A stretch of 26,521 nt of DNA from Folioceros fuciformis. Its lineage: Eukaryota > Anthocerotophyta > Anthocerotopsida > Anthocerotales. The DNA lies in NCBI GenBank assembly GCA_049999805.1, contig JBNGIO010006258.1, positions 131,965 to 158,485 of the forward strand, read 5' to 3'. The translations under genes were made by a program, and so were the position numbers. Positions 9,911-20,316 of this stretch are shown piece by piece. The notes beneath the pieces are model-generated. The model saw only the letters and a program-made list of their open reading frames with translations, made no database searches and was not told where the DNA came from. Within the stretch, counting starts at the first letter, position 1. Every line of letters begins with the position of its first letter.

Positions 9911-11428
9911 TTCGCAACTCCACCAGAAAATTGCGCCGGCTGGCCAAGGCGGGTACTACTTCAACAACAAGACAGAAGATGCTTCGGAGTGGACATTTTC
10001 TGGTGAATCCGGAATGAATGCCTGCAAGATTCACGGCCTGGCGCTATCCTCGTGAATGAGACTGGACACCGGATTCCCGTGGCGATCTGCAAGTGCATAT
10101 AGGCAGGTCTGTTGCTTGCTGAGTACGTAAACACTCTAATGCCCATTGTAGGACACAAAAGCCTCCCTTGTCACACGTCGATCACCGGACACCAACAATA
10201 TATGTGCAAGGGGCGGGCTGCGATTGCTGCCTGTAGAAAAGTCTACGGGATAGGCCAGAGACACCAGCCAGGTTTGCTCCCGTCTGCTTGCATCAGCTTG
10301 GTTTCGGACTCGGCCTTGCAGAAGTCTAGCAAGTCTTGAATCCGTCCCCCAGAAACCCGAGAGGAGTTCAAACCCGGAAGCAACATAGCAGCACACTCTG
10401 CTTGTCCTGGGCAGGAAGACGTCAGTGCCGCATGCTATGCAACGCAATCACTCGTGGCGAGCAAGTAGCTTCCTCATTCTCTTTGGATTTGGGCCCGCCT
10501 CTTGTTGCCCAGCCTTGACTCAAGCGGTGGTTTGGGCAACGAGAAGACTTCCCGTGGCTGTCTTGATGTGGAAACTTGAAAAGTGAGTGGCTGACGCAAG
10601 GCATCAGGTCGGTCACCTCTGGGGACTGTCGTACCCTGCCATGCACTTGTGAAGGTCCTTTTTGCGTGAGCCCTCCAGCTTGCAGTCAGCCCCTCTTTCG
10701 TCGTGGGTGGAAAGAGGTCTCACCCCACCCGGGGGACGATTGTTAACATTTCAGGCTGATGTCAGTAACCTGTCTTCTTGCCGAGGACTTGGTTTGCACA
10801 AACTGTAAAGTGTGGCATGTAGCAAACAAATACATGGATCAACTGCAGGTCGCGCTTGCAATATGACTACCTGATACCCTTCCTGTGATCTCGCAATGTC
10901 CTACGCCTACGCAGTCCTGTGAAGAATCACGCTACATGAAAGGGAGATGGAGGGGCCATCACAACGCAGTGTTCCAGGTTGGATATTGTCACGTGCGCCA
11001 TGACTTCTTGAGGTTGAGCAAGCTCCTAGTGGGTGTCCCTTAGCGTCTAGAGAGAGAGGGTGGCCAGCGTCATTTTCAGCTCAGACAGACTTGGAGACTT
11101 GCCGCTTCATGCACGCCATTTAGGCTTTAGATCTGAGCCCATGGCAGCCGCAACTGCCTGCGTGCTTAAGGTGTACGCTCTTAGCTACCTGCCCCCGTTC
11201 TCCGAAGCACATCGGATGATAGCCACGATGGCGGAAAACCTGCCACGACTGGCGTAGTGTCCTGGATCCACCCGGTGATGTAGGATCCTCGCCATCCCTC
11301 AGGTGACAACTGTGAAGGTCTCCCCGTTGCATTCTTCTTGTGTGCCCCTTGCTGATGCCGGACGGGGGTACAAAGCAGGTGGCATTGGCACCCGTCTTCA
11401 CCGTGCCCTGTTCTGAACCTTTCCATAC
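9911..11428. other. Intergenic, no gene recognised
   Basis: Mixed-composition sequence with no motif-bearing open frame. Points of note are a G-box-like CACGTG at about 10992, a small foldback at 10698-10739 and, next to it, a purine run GGGGGACGAT followed by TGTTAACA at 10741, which resembles the polypurine tract and 5' end of an LTR but has no partner in view. The last few hundred bases may be the dead promoter of the P450 relic. Confidence 0.45.
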
Positions 11429-11434
11429 ATGAAG

Positions 11435-13295
11435 ATGGCAACCACGCTCTCACGGAGTGGTGGTTGCAACTTGTGCTGGGACTCGGTGGCGTTGGCTGTG
11501 ATGCTGCATGGCTGGAAACAGGCAGCAGTATAGGCAGCGCTGCCTAGTCCTCCAGAGGTGCCAGTGTTCGGCATTCTGCCTTTTGTAGCTTCCAGCCATC
11601 CGCACGAGGGGCTACAGCGCCTGGCCCAACAATATGGCCCCGTCATGTCACTACGGCTGGGGTCGAAGCAGGGAAGTCTCGTGTCCTCTCCGGAGATCGC
11701 CGAAGAGGTGCTCAAGACCATGGACTGGGAATTTGCAAACCGGCACTAAATGACTCGCAAGGACATCATGGCGTGTAGCGAGAACAGCATGGGTTTCGTC
11801 CCCTAAAGGGCGCGCTGGAGGTTTCTTAGGCCAGTCGTGATCGCACATCGACAAAATTCCGATCCTCATCTTAGTTCAACGGGAGCTGTCAACCAGTAGC
11901 CAGGTCGAAGCACCTGTAGAAGTCTATGCAGTAGGATCGAGTGCTCAATTGCTTTCTTCCTTGCATAACTTGGTGGCATGATTGGAATGCAAGAAGATTA
12001 CAAAGTGGGAGCTGAGCAGTCCAGCAGTTCCAGAATGTGAGGGCGGAGGAGCCCTCCATGATGGAGACGTCCATCCTGGAGGACAGGAGCGTGTTACCAA
12101 TGGTGGACGTTCAGGAGAGAGTGCCGTTCCTTACTATGAAAACAATCACGCGTATGTCGATAAGCAAGGGTTCTTCTCTTACACCAACTCCTCTCCATCC
12201 AACAAAGCCGAGGAAGAAGGTAGGTGCTTCATCCCAATCACTCTCGAGTTTCACTCACCGTCGTCGCTACCAGGAATGGTACTTTGATTGTTGCCAACTC
12301 TTGGGCAGCAGGTTCTGGCCGCAGAACTTCAAAGAGACATCAGGGAATTGTTCTCCCTCGCTGGAGTGCGCATGACAGGAGGCGTCATCCCACACTTGAG
12401 CTTCCTGGACAGATCACCAGAGTGGATTTGAGTCCTTTCTGTCAGGTGCGGTGGCGGAAAACAGGAGCACTAGAAACGAGAAGGAAGCTAGGAACTACTT
12501 GGACATCTTGCTTTTCGTTCCGGGAGAAGATGGTGGTCCACATTTGTAGGAGGATATCATGAAGGCACTGATCTTGTTACGCCTCCTCGTACTGACCGTA
12601 CCTCCAGGCTTTGTCTTTACAAGTAGTGTAACAGATTGCGTTTGTGCAGAGTTCCCCGCCCTCGACACCGTTGAGCACGGTGTGCAGGAAATGATCGCTG
12701 CCGGCACGGACACATCTAGCATCACAGTGGAGTGCGGCTTGTCAGAGCTATTGCGAAAACCCCAAGTTCTGTAAAGGGAGCACCAAGAGCTGGACGTGGT
12801 GGTAGGGAAAGAGAGGGTCACCACGGAACCTGGTGTCCCAAACCTTCCCCACTAGGCTGTGGCAAAGAAAACCTTTCGCCTTCGTCCCGCCGGGCCACGC
12901 AACCTTGCGGGGTTTCAGGCTTCCTCATCCCTGCCGAGAGCGCCACTTTCGTGAATGCGCGGAGCACCGTCCGCCACCCGGCTTGTGGTAGGATCCGCTA
13001 GAGCTTCAGCCTGCCAGGTTCCTCAACTCCAACATAGACGTGCGAGACCAGCACTTCCAGCTGCTCCCTTTCGGCTCCGGCAGACGAGCGTGCCGTGGTA
13101 TCCACCTAGGGATTGCCATCATGATGGTGCAGTACTCGTTGGCGAGGCTGCTTCATAGCTTCAATTGGACCTTGCCACAGGGTCAGGCACCCGATGACTT
13201 GATATGGGGGAGAGAAGTACGGCCTAACCTTTCCTCGTGCCAAACCGCTCGACACGGTTCCTCGGCCATATCTTTCTTCTCACCTGCACAAGTAA
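11435..13295 (+). pseudogene. Cytochrome P450 pseudogene (A-type, CYP71-clan-like)
   Basis: Pieces of a plant microsomal P450 lie in the correct order but in different frames. They are an N-terminal anchor (WLQLVLGLGGV, near 11460), the proline hinge LPSPPEVPVFGIL, LAQQYGPVMSLRLGS, EEVLKTMDWEFANR, NSMGFVP and WRFLR, LFSLAGVRMTGGVIPHLSFL (about 12345), the oxygen-binding AAGTDTSS (about 12697), the heme-ligand loop FGSGRRACRG (about 13070) and LARLLHSFNWTLPQG. The C-terminus ends in TAA at 13293-13295. Lesions include stops at 11747-11749, 11804-11806 and 12772-12774, a stop replacing Tyr-Leu near 12854, several frameshifts (near 11450, 11540, 12900 and 13220), ExxR changed to KxxR and PERF changed to PARF. 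Low divergence in the last 100 codons suggests fairly recent death. No intact reading frame remains. The exact CYP family is not determinable here; loss of one or more introns is possible. Confidence 0.9.
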
Positions 13296-14085
13296 GGATT
13301 ACGAGAGGCAGAAGACGGTGCTGCGTGTGAAGCAGATTAAGAATGGATAAAGATTGAGCAGCTCGCGAGATGCCAGTTCACGCTCCTGAGCCTGTTTTGG
13401 CTGGCGAAGGTGACCGTACCACCTTTGGTTTGTCGGAGCGATGCAGTTCACTGTCCTTCACCGACGACTCATGTGGCCCGCCCCGACATGTCTTTGCAGA
13501 GAACAAACATTCTGAAATCTTGAACCTAACTCCTGCAATCTGAAAGCCATGGATCACAGAAGCCGCGTAGAACACACCCCATCCTATCGGTGTCACGCTC
13601 TTTCTCATGTCTCATACTTCTATTGCCCCACTACATGACAATGTCCTAACTCGAGCTCGGCTGGCGCGCAAACCATGCATTCCTTCTAAGATTTCCCCCG
13701 CCTTTGCTGCCCGTCCTCGCTCGACGACAACGCCAGGCACATCATACAATCATTCCAATGGATCGACAAACGATGGAGACTTCAGTCAAGCAAAACCACA
13801 CCGTTTCACAGCTGTCTGTTCTTTGCGGCGAGAGTGAGCTTGAGCAGCAGGCTGCCTGACATTTCTTATGTCGTTCCCACAACAACAAACAGATACCCCC
13901 CCTACAAATCGTACCAATTTTGTCTTCACGTTCCTCCCACACAAAAGACGGGAGAGATAGGACATAGGAGACCAAGTGCATTCCTGGACTAGCCCATGCA
14001 TTCTAGAAGACAATGGTTCCATGCAATACTTTTAGTCTCCAAAAATATCTTAACGCGTACTATAGTACCTACACAAAGCAGTCGG
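13296..14085. other. Intergenic, no gene recognised
   Basis: Moderate-GC sequence following the P450 relic that grades into the AT-rich desert near 14.0 kb. Open frames of up to about 80 codons on the minus strand show no recognisable motif. Confidence 0.4.
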
Positions 14086-14330
14086 TGCACTATAGCATCT
14101 ACTTGTCCAAAGCTGTTCTTCAATAAGGAACGCAGTCTGTGCAACTGAAAGCTGTCCTTTAAGGAATGTAGTCGGTGCAACTGAAAGCTGTCCTTTAATG
14201 AGGAATGTAGTCGGTGCAACTGAAATTTTTAGTTGTTTGAAAGTTATTCCTCAATGCAGAAAGCAGTTGGTTCACTATAAGTTTATAGTTTTTCAAAAAC
14301 TGTTCTTTAATGGGGAAAGCAGATAGTGCT
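14085..14330. repeat. Degenerate tandem repeat, about 39-bp unit
   Basis: Units of the form GTAGTCGGTGCAACTGAAAG followed by CTGTCCTTTAATGAGGAAT recur with falling similarity: best copies at about 14129-14227, more diverged ones on both sides, the outer ones with insertions (AGCAGTTGGTTCACTATAAG and AGCAGATAGTGCTTC). It marks the left edge of the AT-rich repeat-rich region. Confidence 0.75.
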
Positions 14331-15904
14331 TCTCTTTTTGTGCTTAGCAATGCATTCACCTAGTGTTTAGAAGGGTCAAGTATACATCTTATTTTCTTAC
14401 TACATAGACCCTATTCTTATACAAATTCTAACACTTGGACTACTACAAGACTTCCGCACTTGTTATCCAAGAACTCCACACTTATTGTCCAAGTGCACTT
14501 GATTCCATTACTCCAATGAGACCATGTATGCTTGGCAAGGGAAGCAAACAAGTTTGGTTTTACTTACCTAGTATCATCAACTTTGTCTATAGCTTTGCTA
14601 ACACCAAAGTTGTTAGTAGATGTCAAGTAAATGCTTATGAGTACTAAGTTCGAGTTCAAGATGACGTACATGAAACAACTTAGATTTTTCTTTAGAATGC
14701 AACTAATTTGCTCTTAGTATGAGACGTTTTTAATGACATAGCAACATAAACAAACATGTGAAAGTTCAAGCTTTATGAAGCTAGGATAGCAATGCCACAT
14801 GTAACACTCAATGGCAAGCTAAAACTAATCTCTTGTGCTCACTATCAACGTAAATTGTAGGAGACAAGCTTCATATTTGGATCTCCAATGTAGGTACGTC
14901 ATTACAACCATCATCTTCCCAGAGTTGCACTAGGCTAGACAAACAAGACTATGTTATTACTCTTTCATGGTGCTTAGAAAAACTTAGTTGGACTTATTAC
15001 GCTATAGTTAAAGAATCTTCAAATATCTAAGAAGAACAATGCATTAATCATGAACTTATATACAAGGGCATTGGAAGTGAACACTTATCTTTCATGCTGA
15101 TTGGTCCTTAGATTTAGGCTCTTCTAAAACCTCCCAGCTTATGGCTTCTAACTGTTTTCTAGTGCAACTACCCATTGGAGCTACTAAAAGTAATGACCCA
15201 AAGTAGTTTATCAAACACAAGTCACTTGTAGATGTAGCTAAAGGGGCCAAGTGAAAATCTAGTTCTTTGAAGGATTTGAGCCATGATCCAAAACAACCAT
15301 ACTTATACTATAAAAATCTATATCTATTAAATCTTACTCTTAAAAAAAGTTGCTAACACCTAGTTTCATGCCTACATGAAATAAAGGGAAATCCAACATG
15401 ATTCACCACTTGAGTTATATATCAAAGTTAGGTTGATGATACAAACAAGGTCATATTTGGAGGGTGTGGAAATAAGTAGTCATAAGGTTGGAAATGGATA
15501 AGTATTGTCAAGACCTTTGGATTATAGTTGTCTAATATTTTATGTTGATTTTCTATCATAGAAATAACTTACTATTCTATTACAAGTTAGGATGCTCATT
15601 ACAACTAAGATCAATAATGGGATGTAAAACATGTATATTTCCTTTGTAATGGCTTGTTTTATGAAGCCAATGCATAACCATGGCTCTACAAAGAGTGTTG
15701 CCCAATGATAGGACGGCCATTATGAGCCAAGGATTTTGGGGCTTCTTTAACAATAATCGCCAGTAGCCCTTTATAATCTCTAGTCACAATATTGTTTTTG
15801 GTAAAAAAAAAAAAATTTAAATTAAGTCAATAACAGTTGAGTAAGAAAACAAGGACCTAAGCATGTAGGCTACCACCTACATGTGCAGCTCAGTCCCTAA
15901 GCTA
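14331..15904. other. AT-rich gene-poor region
   Basis: About 1.6 kb of AT-rich sequence with stops in all frames, a 13-A run near 15809-15821 and no gene. Around 15095 a short translated stretch (HADWSLDLGSSKTS) faintly recalls the RNase H region of Ty1-copia elements, but no second motif supports it. Confidence 0.5.
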
Positions 15905-16030
15905 ACTTTGACTTGGGAAAAAATAGTCAGTTTGACTTTCTCTAAGGTGACTTTGACTTGGGTGAAAAAATGTCAATTTGACTTTCTCTAAGGGGACTTT
16001 GACTTGGGTGAGAGAAGTCAATCTTACTTT
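15905..16030. repeat. 46-bp tandem repeat rich in W-box cores
   Basis: Three copies starting at 15905, 15950 and 15996 share ACTTTGACTTGGG, then a variable GTCA-containing part, then TTTGACTTTCTCTAAGG. Each copy carries TTGAC cores on the plus strand and some on the minus (GTCAA), giving seven W-box cores (WRKY-binding) within about 120 bases. No gene start follows in a position that would make this an evident promoter. Confidence 0.8.
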
Positions 16031-16113
16031 CCGTATGGACATCGATGGTTACATTTTCCTTTGCTCTCGAGAGAAAACCAACATGCCTCCACTTAGTCCT
16101 CTTAAGTTATGCA

Positions 16114-16418
16114 GGGAGGTTGTTTTCAAGCTTTTAAGTGTAGTCAACAGCTGCTCACCTACTCCCACACCACAATGTGGTCATGGTTGTCATCATCGGC
16201 TCTCTCACACCATAAACAACTACAGCCCAAGGGAGGTTGTTTTCAAGCTTTTAAGTGCAATCAACACCTACTCCCACACCACAACATGGTCATGGTTGTC
16301 ATCATCGTACTCCCATACCACAACACGGTCATGGTTGTCATCATCGTACTCCCACACCATAACATGGTCATGGTTGTCATCATCGGCTCTCTCACAACGT
16401 AAACAACTACAGTCCAAC
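16114..16418. repeat. 117-bp duplication with internal 39-bp expansion
   Basis: Two copies begin with GGGAGGTTGTTTTCAAGCTT at 16114 and 16231. Each continues through a 39-bp segment (ACTCCCACACCACAA...GTCATGGTTGTCATCATCG) and ends with a GGCTCTCTCACA...AAACAACTACAG block. The first copy has one 39-bp unit; the second has three, starting at 16269, 16308 and 16347. On the minus strand the 39-bp units are open and encode a 13-residue repeat (EYDDDNHDHVVVW). Confidence 0.9.
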
Positions 16419-17100
16419 TGAGCCAGAGATAAACTACTGCAGTCAAATTGAGCCAAAGACAAACTACTGCAATCCAATCGAACCAAAGGCATACTACTAT
16501 AGTCCAATTGAGCCAAAGATAGACTACTATGATCTAATTTAGCCAAAGGCAGGCTACTACAATCTAATTGAGCGAAAGGTAGACTACAACAATCCAATTG
16601 GCTCAAAGACAAACTATTGCAACCTAATCGAGCGAAAGATAAACCACTCCAGTCCAATTGAGCCAAAGACAAACTACTGCACTCCAATTGAGCCAAAGGC
16701 AGACTACTTAGTCCAATTGAGTCAAAGGCAAACTACTATAGTCCAATTGAGCCAAAGGTAGGCTACTACAGTCCAAATGAGCCAAAGGTAGACTTCTGCA
16801 CTCCAATTGAGCCAAAGATAGACTACTGCAATCTAGTTGAACCAAAGATGTCTAGACTAGTGCACTCTAATTGAGCCAAAGACATACTACAACAATTCAA
16901 TCGAGCCAAAGGAAGACTACTACAATCGAATTGAGCCAAAGGTAGACTACTACAATCCATTTGAGCCAAAGGCAGACTACTACAATCCATTTGAGCCAAA
17001 GACACACTATTATAGTCCATTTGAGCCAAAGACATATACTATAGTCCAATTGAACCAATTGAGCCAAAACACACTATTGCAGTTCAATTGAGCCAAAGAC
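16411..17100. repeat. 30-bp minisatellite, about 23 copies
   Basis: Unit GTCCAATTGAGCCAAAGACA followed by AACTACTGCA. Copies keep exact 30-bp register from 16411 to about 16700 and then carry occasional 1-3 bp indels. Copies differ at 3-6 positions, so the array is not newly formed. On the minus strand the unit is free of stops and reads as a decapeptide repeat (LAQLDCSSLS). It runs in the same frame as the neighbouring 39-bp repeats for 143 codons (16268-16696) and in another frame for 70 codons (16823-17035). Neither stretch has an ATG start. Confidence 0.93.
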
Positions 17101-17599
17101 AAAAGAGCCAAGAACTCCACAATCACAACACATTGGTGCAAAAGGTAGCTAGGGGTAATGTGGCTAGTCCTGTATTACATGTCGGATCCTTTTGGGTTAT
17201 TATTTACAGGGTGAGTGACTGCTAACGATTTTCCATCCCTTCTTTCAATAGATTTTATTATTAATTTATTGACTATGATTTTGATAACTAACCTTAATAA
17301 TTATAGGTTTAGTAAATCATGGTTCTTAAATGAAATGAAAATTGATAAAACATTCTAAACCCCTTATTTAACCTGGGCCTTTGCAACTGTGCCTTCTTAC
17401 ATTGTAATTGTTGATGTGATGACATGCTTCCTTGGATCAATAACTATTTGTGTTATAGTCTTGCAAATGTAAAGACTACTCATCAGAGGTATAAATGATA
17501 GTCAATCCATTGATAACATTTCTCTCATTGCTAAAATTAAGGAGGTACTAGAACATAAGGTATGATAGTTCTTCACCCAATAGTTGTGGATGCTTCTCC

Positions 17600-17618
17600 A
17601 TCGATCGATCGATCGATC
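17600..17618. repeat. ATCG microsatellite
   Basis: Nearly five perfect ATCG units in otherwise non-repetitive AT-rich sequence. Confidence 0.9.
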
Positions 17619-17760
17619 CTGTTGTACAAGGCACTATCCATTTGAAAGTATGGGTCAAGAGTGGAATGAGAAATATTTTATTTGAAAATCTAGTGGCGTT
17701 GAGCAATCTACTACAAAGTTCTAGGGACTTGGGCAGCTACCCAAAATAGTGGGTAAGCCC

Positions 17761-18036
17761 TTGAATTAGAAGAGTAGACTTTGGCTTAGAACAGAGCTTG
17801 AAGTTCAAAATCCTCAAAGTTCTTGAATTAGAAGAATAGACTTTGGCTTAGAATGCAGCTTGAAGTTCCTTGAAGTCCTACAATTAGAAGAGTAGATTTT
17901 GGCTCAAAACTTAGCTTGAAGTTCCTAGAAGTTCTTAAATCTGAAGAGTAGACTTTGGCTCAAAACTTAACTTGAAGCTCCTCGAAGTCCTTGAATTAGA
18001 AGAGCATACTTTTGCTTGGAAAGAGTTTGAAGTTCC
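17761..18036. repeat. 57-62-bp tandem repeat, about five copies
   Basis: Unit TTGAATTAGAAGAGTAGACT followed by TTGGCTTAGAA...AGCTTGAAGTTCCT. Copies begin near 17761, 17823, 17879, 17935 and 17992, with the last one degenerate. Stops occur in all frames. It forms the right edge of the AT-rich repeat region. Confidence 0.85.
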
Positions 18037-19234
18037 TTAATCTCAGTGCAAATAGTGGGTGAGGGACTTTGTGCAGTGCCTTCTCTATTGCCTTAGCACA
18101 GAGCAATTGAATGAGTGAGTGAAAGGGAAGAAAGCCAGAGTTCGAGAGGTGAACTTTGCTAACATATTGTTTGATGTGAAGGTGAGTACCAATAGACATG
18201 GGAATCGCGCTGGAGGATGCGAGAGCATCGGGCAGAGACCAGAAACCAGTTGGGTACGTAGTACGCCCACCGCGCAGGAGCTGGGAATCGTCCAAATAGT
18301 TCCGAGTCAAATGATGTTGTCCAGTATATACGTGGGGTTGGTACGACGGCTGTCAGCAGATCCGTGGCATACCAAGGTCAATGCTCACAAATGTATGATG
18401 TGGTCAACACATTAACATGGACGGATTACATGTATGCTTGTGCGACATTTGGATGTGTCAATCTCCACAAGAACATTCCAATCTCAGGCCTCCTTGACGA
18501 CGCTCGCTGCTAGCAATTACGGTGGGAGCGTCGGACCTGATTCAACGCGAGCGCAGTAAACATCCATCCTCACGGGCACCCTGACTTGTGCGCTGACCAG
18601 TCCATACCGTTCGCGCCAAGGAAAGTGTTGTAGCCCAGCATACATCCATGGCGCTTGGGAGTTCCCCCAAGTTAGCCCCGTGGCTAGTGCCTGGCACCAT
18701 AGGTTAGCGGCGGGAGGCCTGCCGCGTTCGATGGATGAGTTGTATAGTGAGTGGTGGTGGCGGCTCTCCCACTCCGCGGAGCGGGGCTTTGGTTTGTTAC
18801 GCGCTTAGTTTGTCCTTCCGTTCGTAAGCCGCCCTGTCATCGCCTGGCGAGCTCGATCGGTGCCGTTTCAGAGCGCACCACGCCATGGCCAGCCGGTGAA
18901 CGCGCCTCCCCCTCCCCCTCCTCATATTGCAGTCCCAGCGCACAGCTGCTTGGGACGCAGGAAGAGCAAGCAACTCCTGCTTTGCCATCGTCTCAGCTCG
19001 TCTTCCCAAGGCGTTGTTTCTCATCAATTCATAGCGCACCAACCGTCTCCGACGACTTAGCCAACGGGAGCGGGGAGTGGTACATTAAGAGGAGGAATTG
19101 GACGAAGCATGTGTCACATTGCAGGACGCAAAGACAGTCTGTTACAATACGATTGCACTGCTTCAAAATTGCACGCTTGCGAGACATACAGCAAGTTGTG
19201 GAACAACCTGAATTCTGCTAGTCCAACCCCAGAC
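18037..19234. other. Intergenic and likely promoter/leader of the epoxide hydrolase gene
   Basis: Composition shifts from AT-rich to GC-rich near 18.5 kb. Open frames (for example 18119-18415) have no known motif. Sequence from about 18750 is GC-rich with a CT-rich stretch near 18908-18921 and a small inverted repeat GTCCCA ... TGGGAC (18932-18956), plausible leader sequence. No clear TATA box was seen. Confidence 0.4.
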
Positions 19235-20140
19235 ATGGCTAGCCAGGAGGTGACGCACCGTATGGTGAGAACCAACGGGATCGACATGCACATCGCGGAG
19301 CAAGGCAGCGGGCCGACAGTGCTGCTGTTGCACGGCTTTCCGGAGATTTGGTATTCCTGGAGGCACCAGCTTCCCGCGCTGGCGGCGGCTGGATTTCACG
19401 CTGTGGCTCCCGACATTCGGGGTTACGGGCTCACCAAGGGCCCGGACGATCCCAGACAATACGACGCGCTCAACATGGTGGCGGATCTGGCGGGCCTCAT
19501 CGAGGCTTTGGGAGAGAAGCAAGTGTTTGTGGTAGGGCACGACTGGGGCGCGCACCACGCGTGGGATCTGTGCCTGCTGCGGCCGCATCTTGTGAGGGCC
19601 GTCATCTGTCTCAGCGTCCCGTTCCAGCCGAGGTTGGCGTCCGGCAGCTGGCTCTCCCATTACCGCAGGGAGCTTGGGGACAATTTTTACATGGTGAGGT
19701 TCCAGAAGCCCGGGCTGGCGGAGCAGGACTACGAACGCTGCGGAACGGCAAATGCGCTGCGGAGAATATTTGCGTACGGGCAAGAGACTCCCGCCAATCT
19801 TATCAGCGAGAAGGAGCTGGCTGTCTACACCAAGAGCTTCGCAAGCACCGGATGGACTGGCGCTCTGAACGCGTACAGGAACATGGAGAGGTCGTGGGAG
19901 CTCAAGGCTCCGTGGACGGATCGCGGCGTTGACGTGCCTGCGCTCTTCATGGTGGGGGAACACGATGCTGTGTATGCGTTCCCCGGGATGCGGGAGTATG
20001 TGCATGGAGAAGGATTTCGGAAGTATGTTCCCAATTTGGAACAGATCGTGGTGCTCGAGGGGAGCCACCATTTCATTCAGCAGGAGAGACATGAGACAGT
20101 CTCGGCTCACATTATCGAGTTCTTCCGAAAGCACTTGTGA
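19235..20140 (+). CDS. Soluble epoxide hydrolase (alpha/beta-hydrolase fold)
   Basis: Intronless, 301 residues from the MASQEVTHR start. It hydrolyses epoxides, typically fatty-acid epoxides of cutin and defence metabolism, to vicinal diols, usually in cytosol or peroxisomes. Visible landmarks are the oxyanion motif HGFPEIWYSWRHQ (33-45), APDIRGYG (58-65), the nucleophile elbow GHDWGA with Asp103, lid tyrosines Tyr152 (FYMVRFQKPG) and Tyr214 (LNAYRN), the acid in MVGEHDAVY (Asp244) and the catalytic histidine in EGSHHFIQQE (His279). The catalytic set is complete and the length is close to the plant family norm of about 315. An earlier in-frame ATG at 19109 would add 42 residues of no clear homology; the second ATG matches family starts better, but the longer form cannot be excluded as a targeting extension. 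No peroxisomal tripeptide ends the protein (RKHL). Lack of introns is unusual for plant members. Confidence 0.93.
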   Translation: MASQEVTHRMVRTNGIDMHIAEQGSGPTVLLLHGFPEIWYSWRHQLPALAAAGFHAVAPDIRGYGLTKGPDDPRQYDALNMVADLAGLIEALGEKQVFVVGHDWGAHHAWDLCLLRPHLVRAVICLSVPFQPRLASGSWLSHYRRELGDNFYMVRFQKPGLAEQDYERCGTANALRRIFAYGQETPANLISEKELAVYTKSFASTGWTGALNAYRNMERSWELKAPWTDRGVDVPALFMVGEHDAVYAFPGMREYVHGEGFRKYVPNLEQIVVLEGSHHFIQQERHETVSAHIIEFFRKHL

Positions 20141-20285
20141 TAGCAATTTTGTGAATACCGTTAGTCATTATGTAGTCACAATCGGAGAGACTAGAGTAGC
20201 GTGCTCCCACACAGCAGTTGGCTGATTCTTTCCTCCTTGCATCGTGCGCAAGCCAATTGCAAGTAGAGCTGAGGCAAATTTGTGC

Positions 20286-20291
20286 AATAAA
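20286..20291 (+). terminator. Polyadenylation signal of the epoxide hydrolase gene
   Basis: AATAAA 146 bases after the stop codon, followed nine bases later by a perfect short foldback (GGACGATC G GATCGTCC, 20300-20316). Confidence 0.6.
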
Positions 20292-20316
20292 ACAACCAGG
20301 GACGATCGGATCGTCC

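Noticed and set aside
9780-10055. 91-codon plus-strand open frame over the foldback
   Set aside because: It lacks a domain or plausible coding context, and the inverted-repeat structure explains the sequence better than coding does.
15090-15190. Possible Ty1-copia RNase H remnant (HADWSLDLGSSKTS)
   Set aside because: Only one short, loose resemblance; no reverse-transcriptase or integrase motifs or LTRs nearby.
16268-16696. 142-residue repeat protein on the minus strand as a real gene
   Set aside because: No ATG start (the frame opens at TTG), no flanking splice sites or promoter, and it is fully explained by tandem units of 30 and 39 bp. Kept as a finding, not as a CDS.
19163-20146. 327-codon minus-strand open frame opposite the epoxide hydrolase
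   Set aside because: It mirrors a complete catalytic gene on the other strand and has the His/Arg/Pro-rich composition of an antisense shadow.
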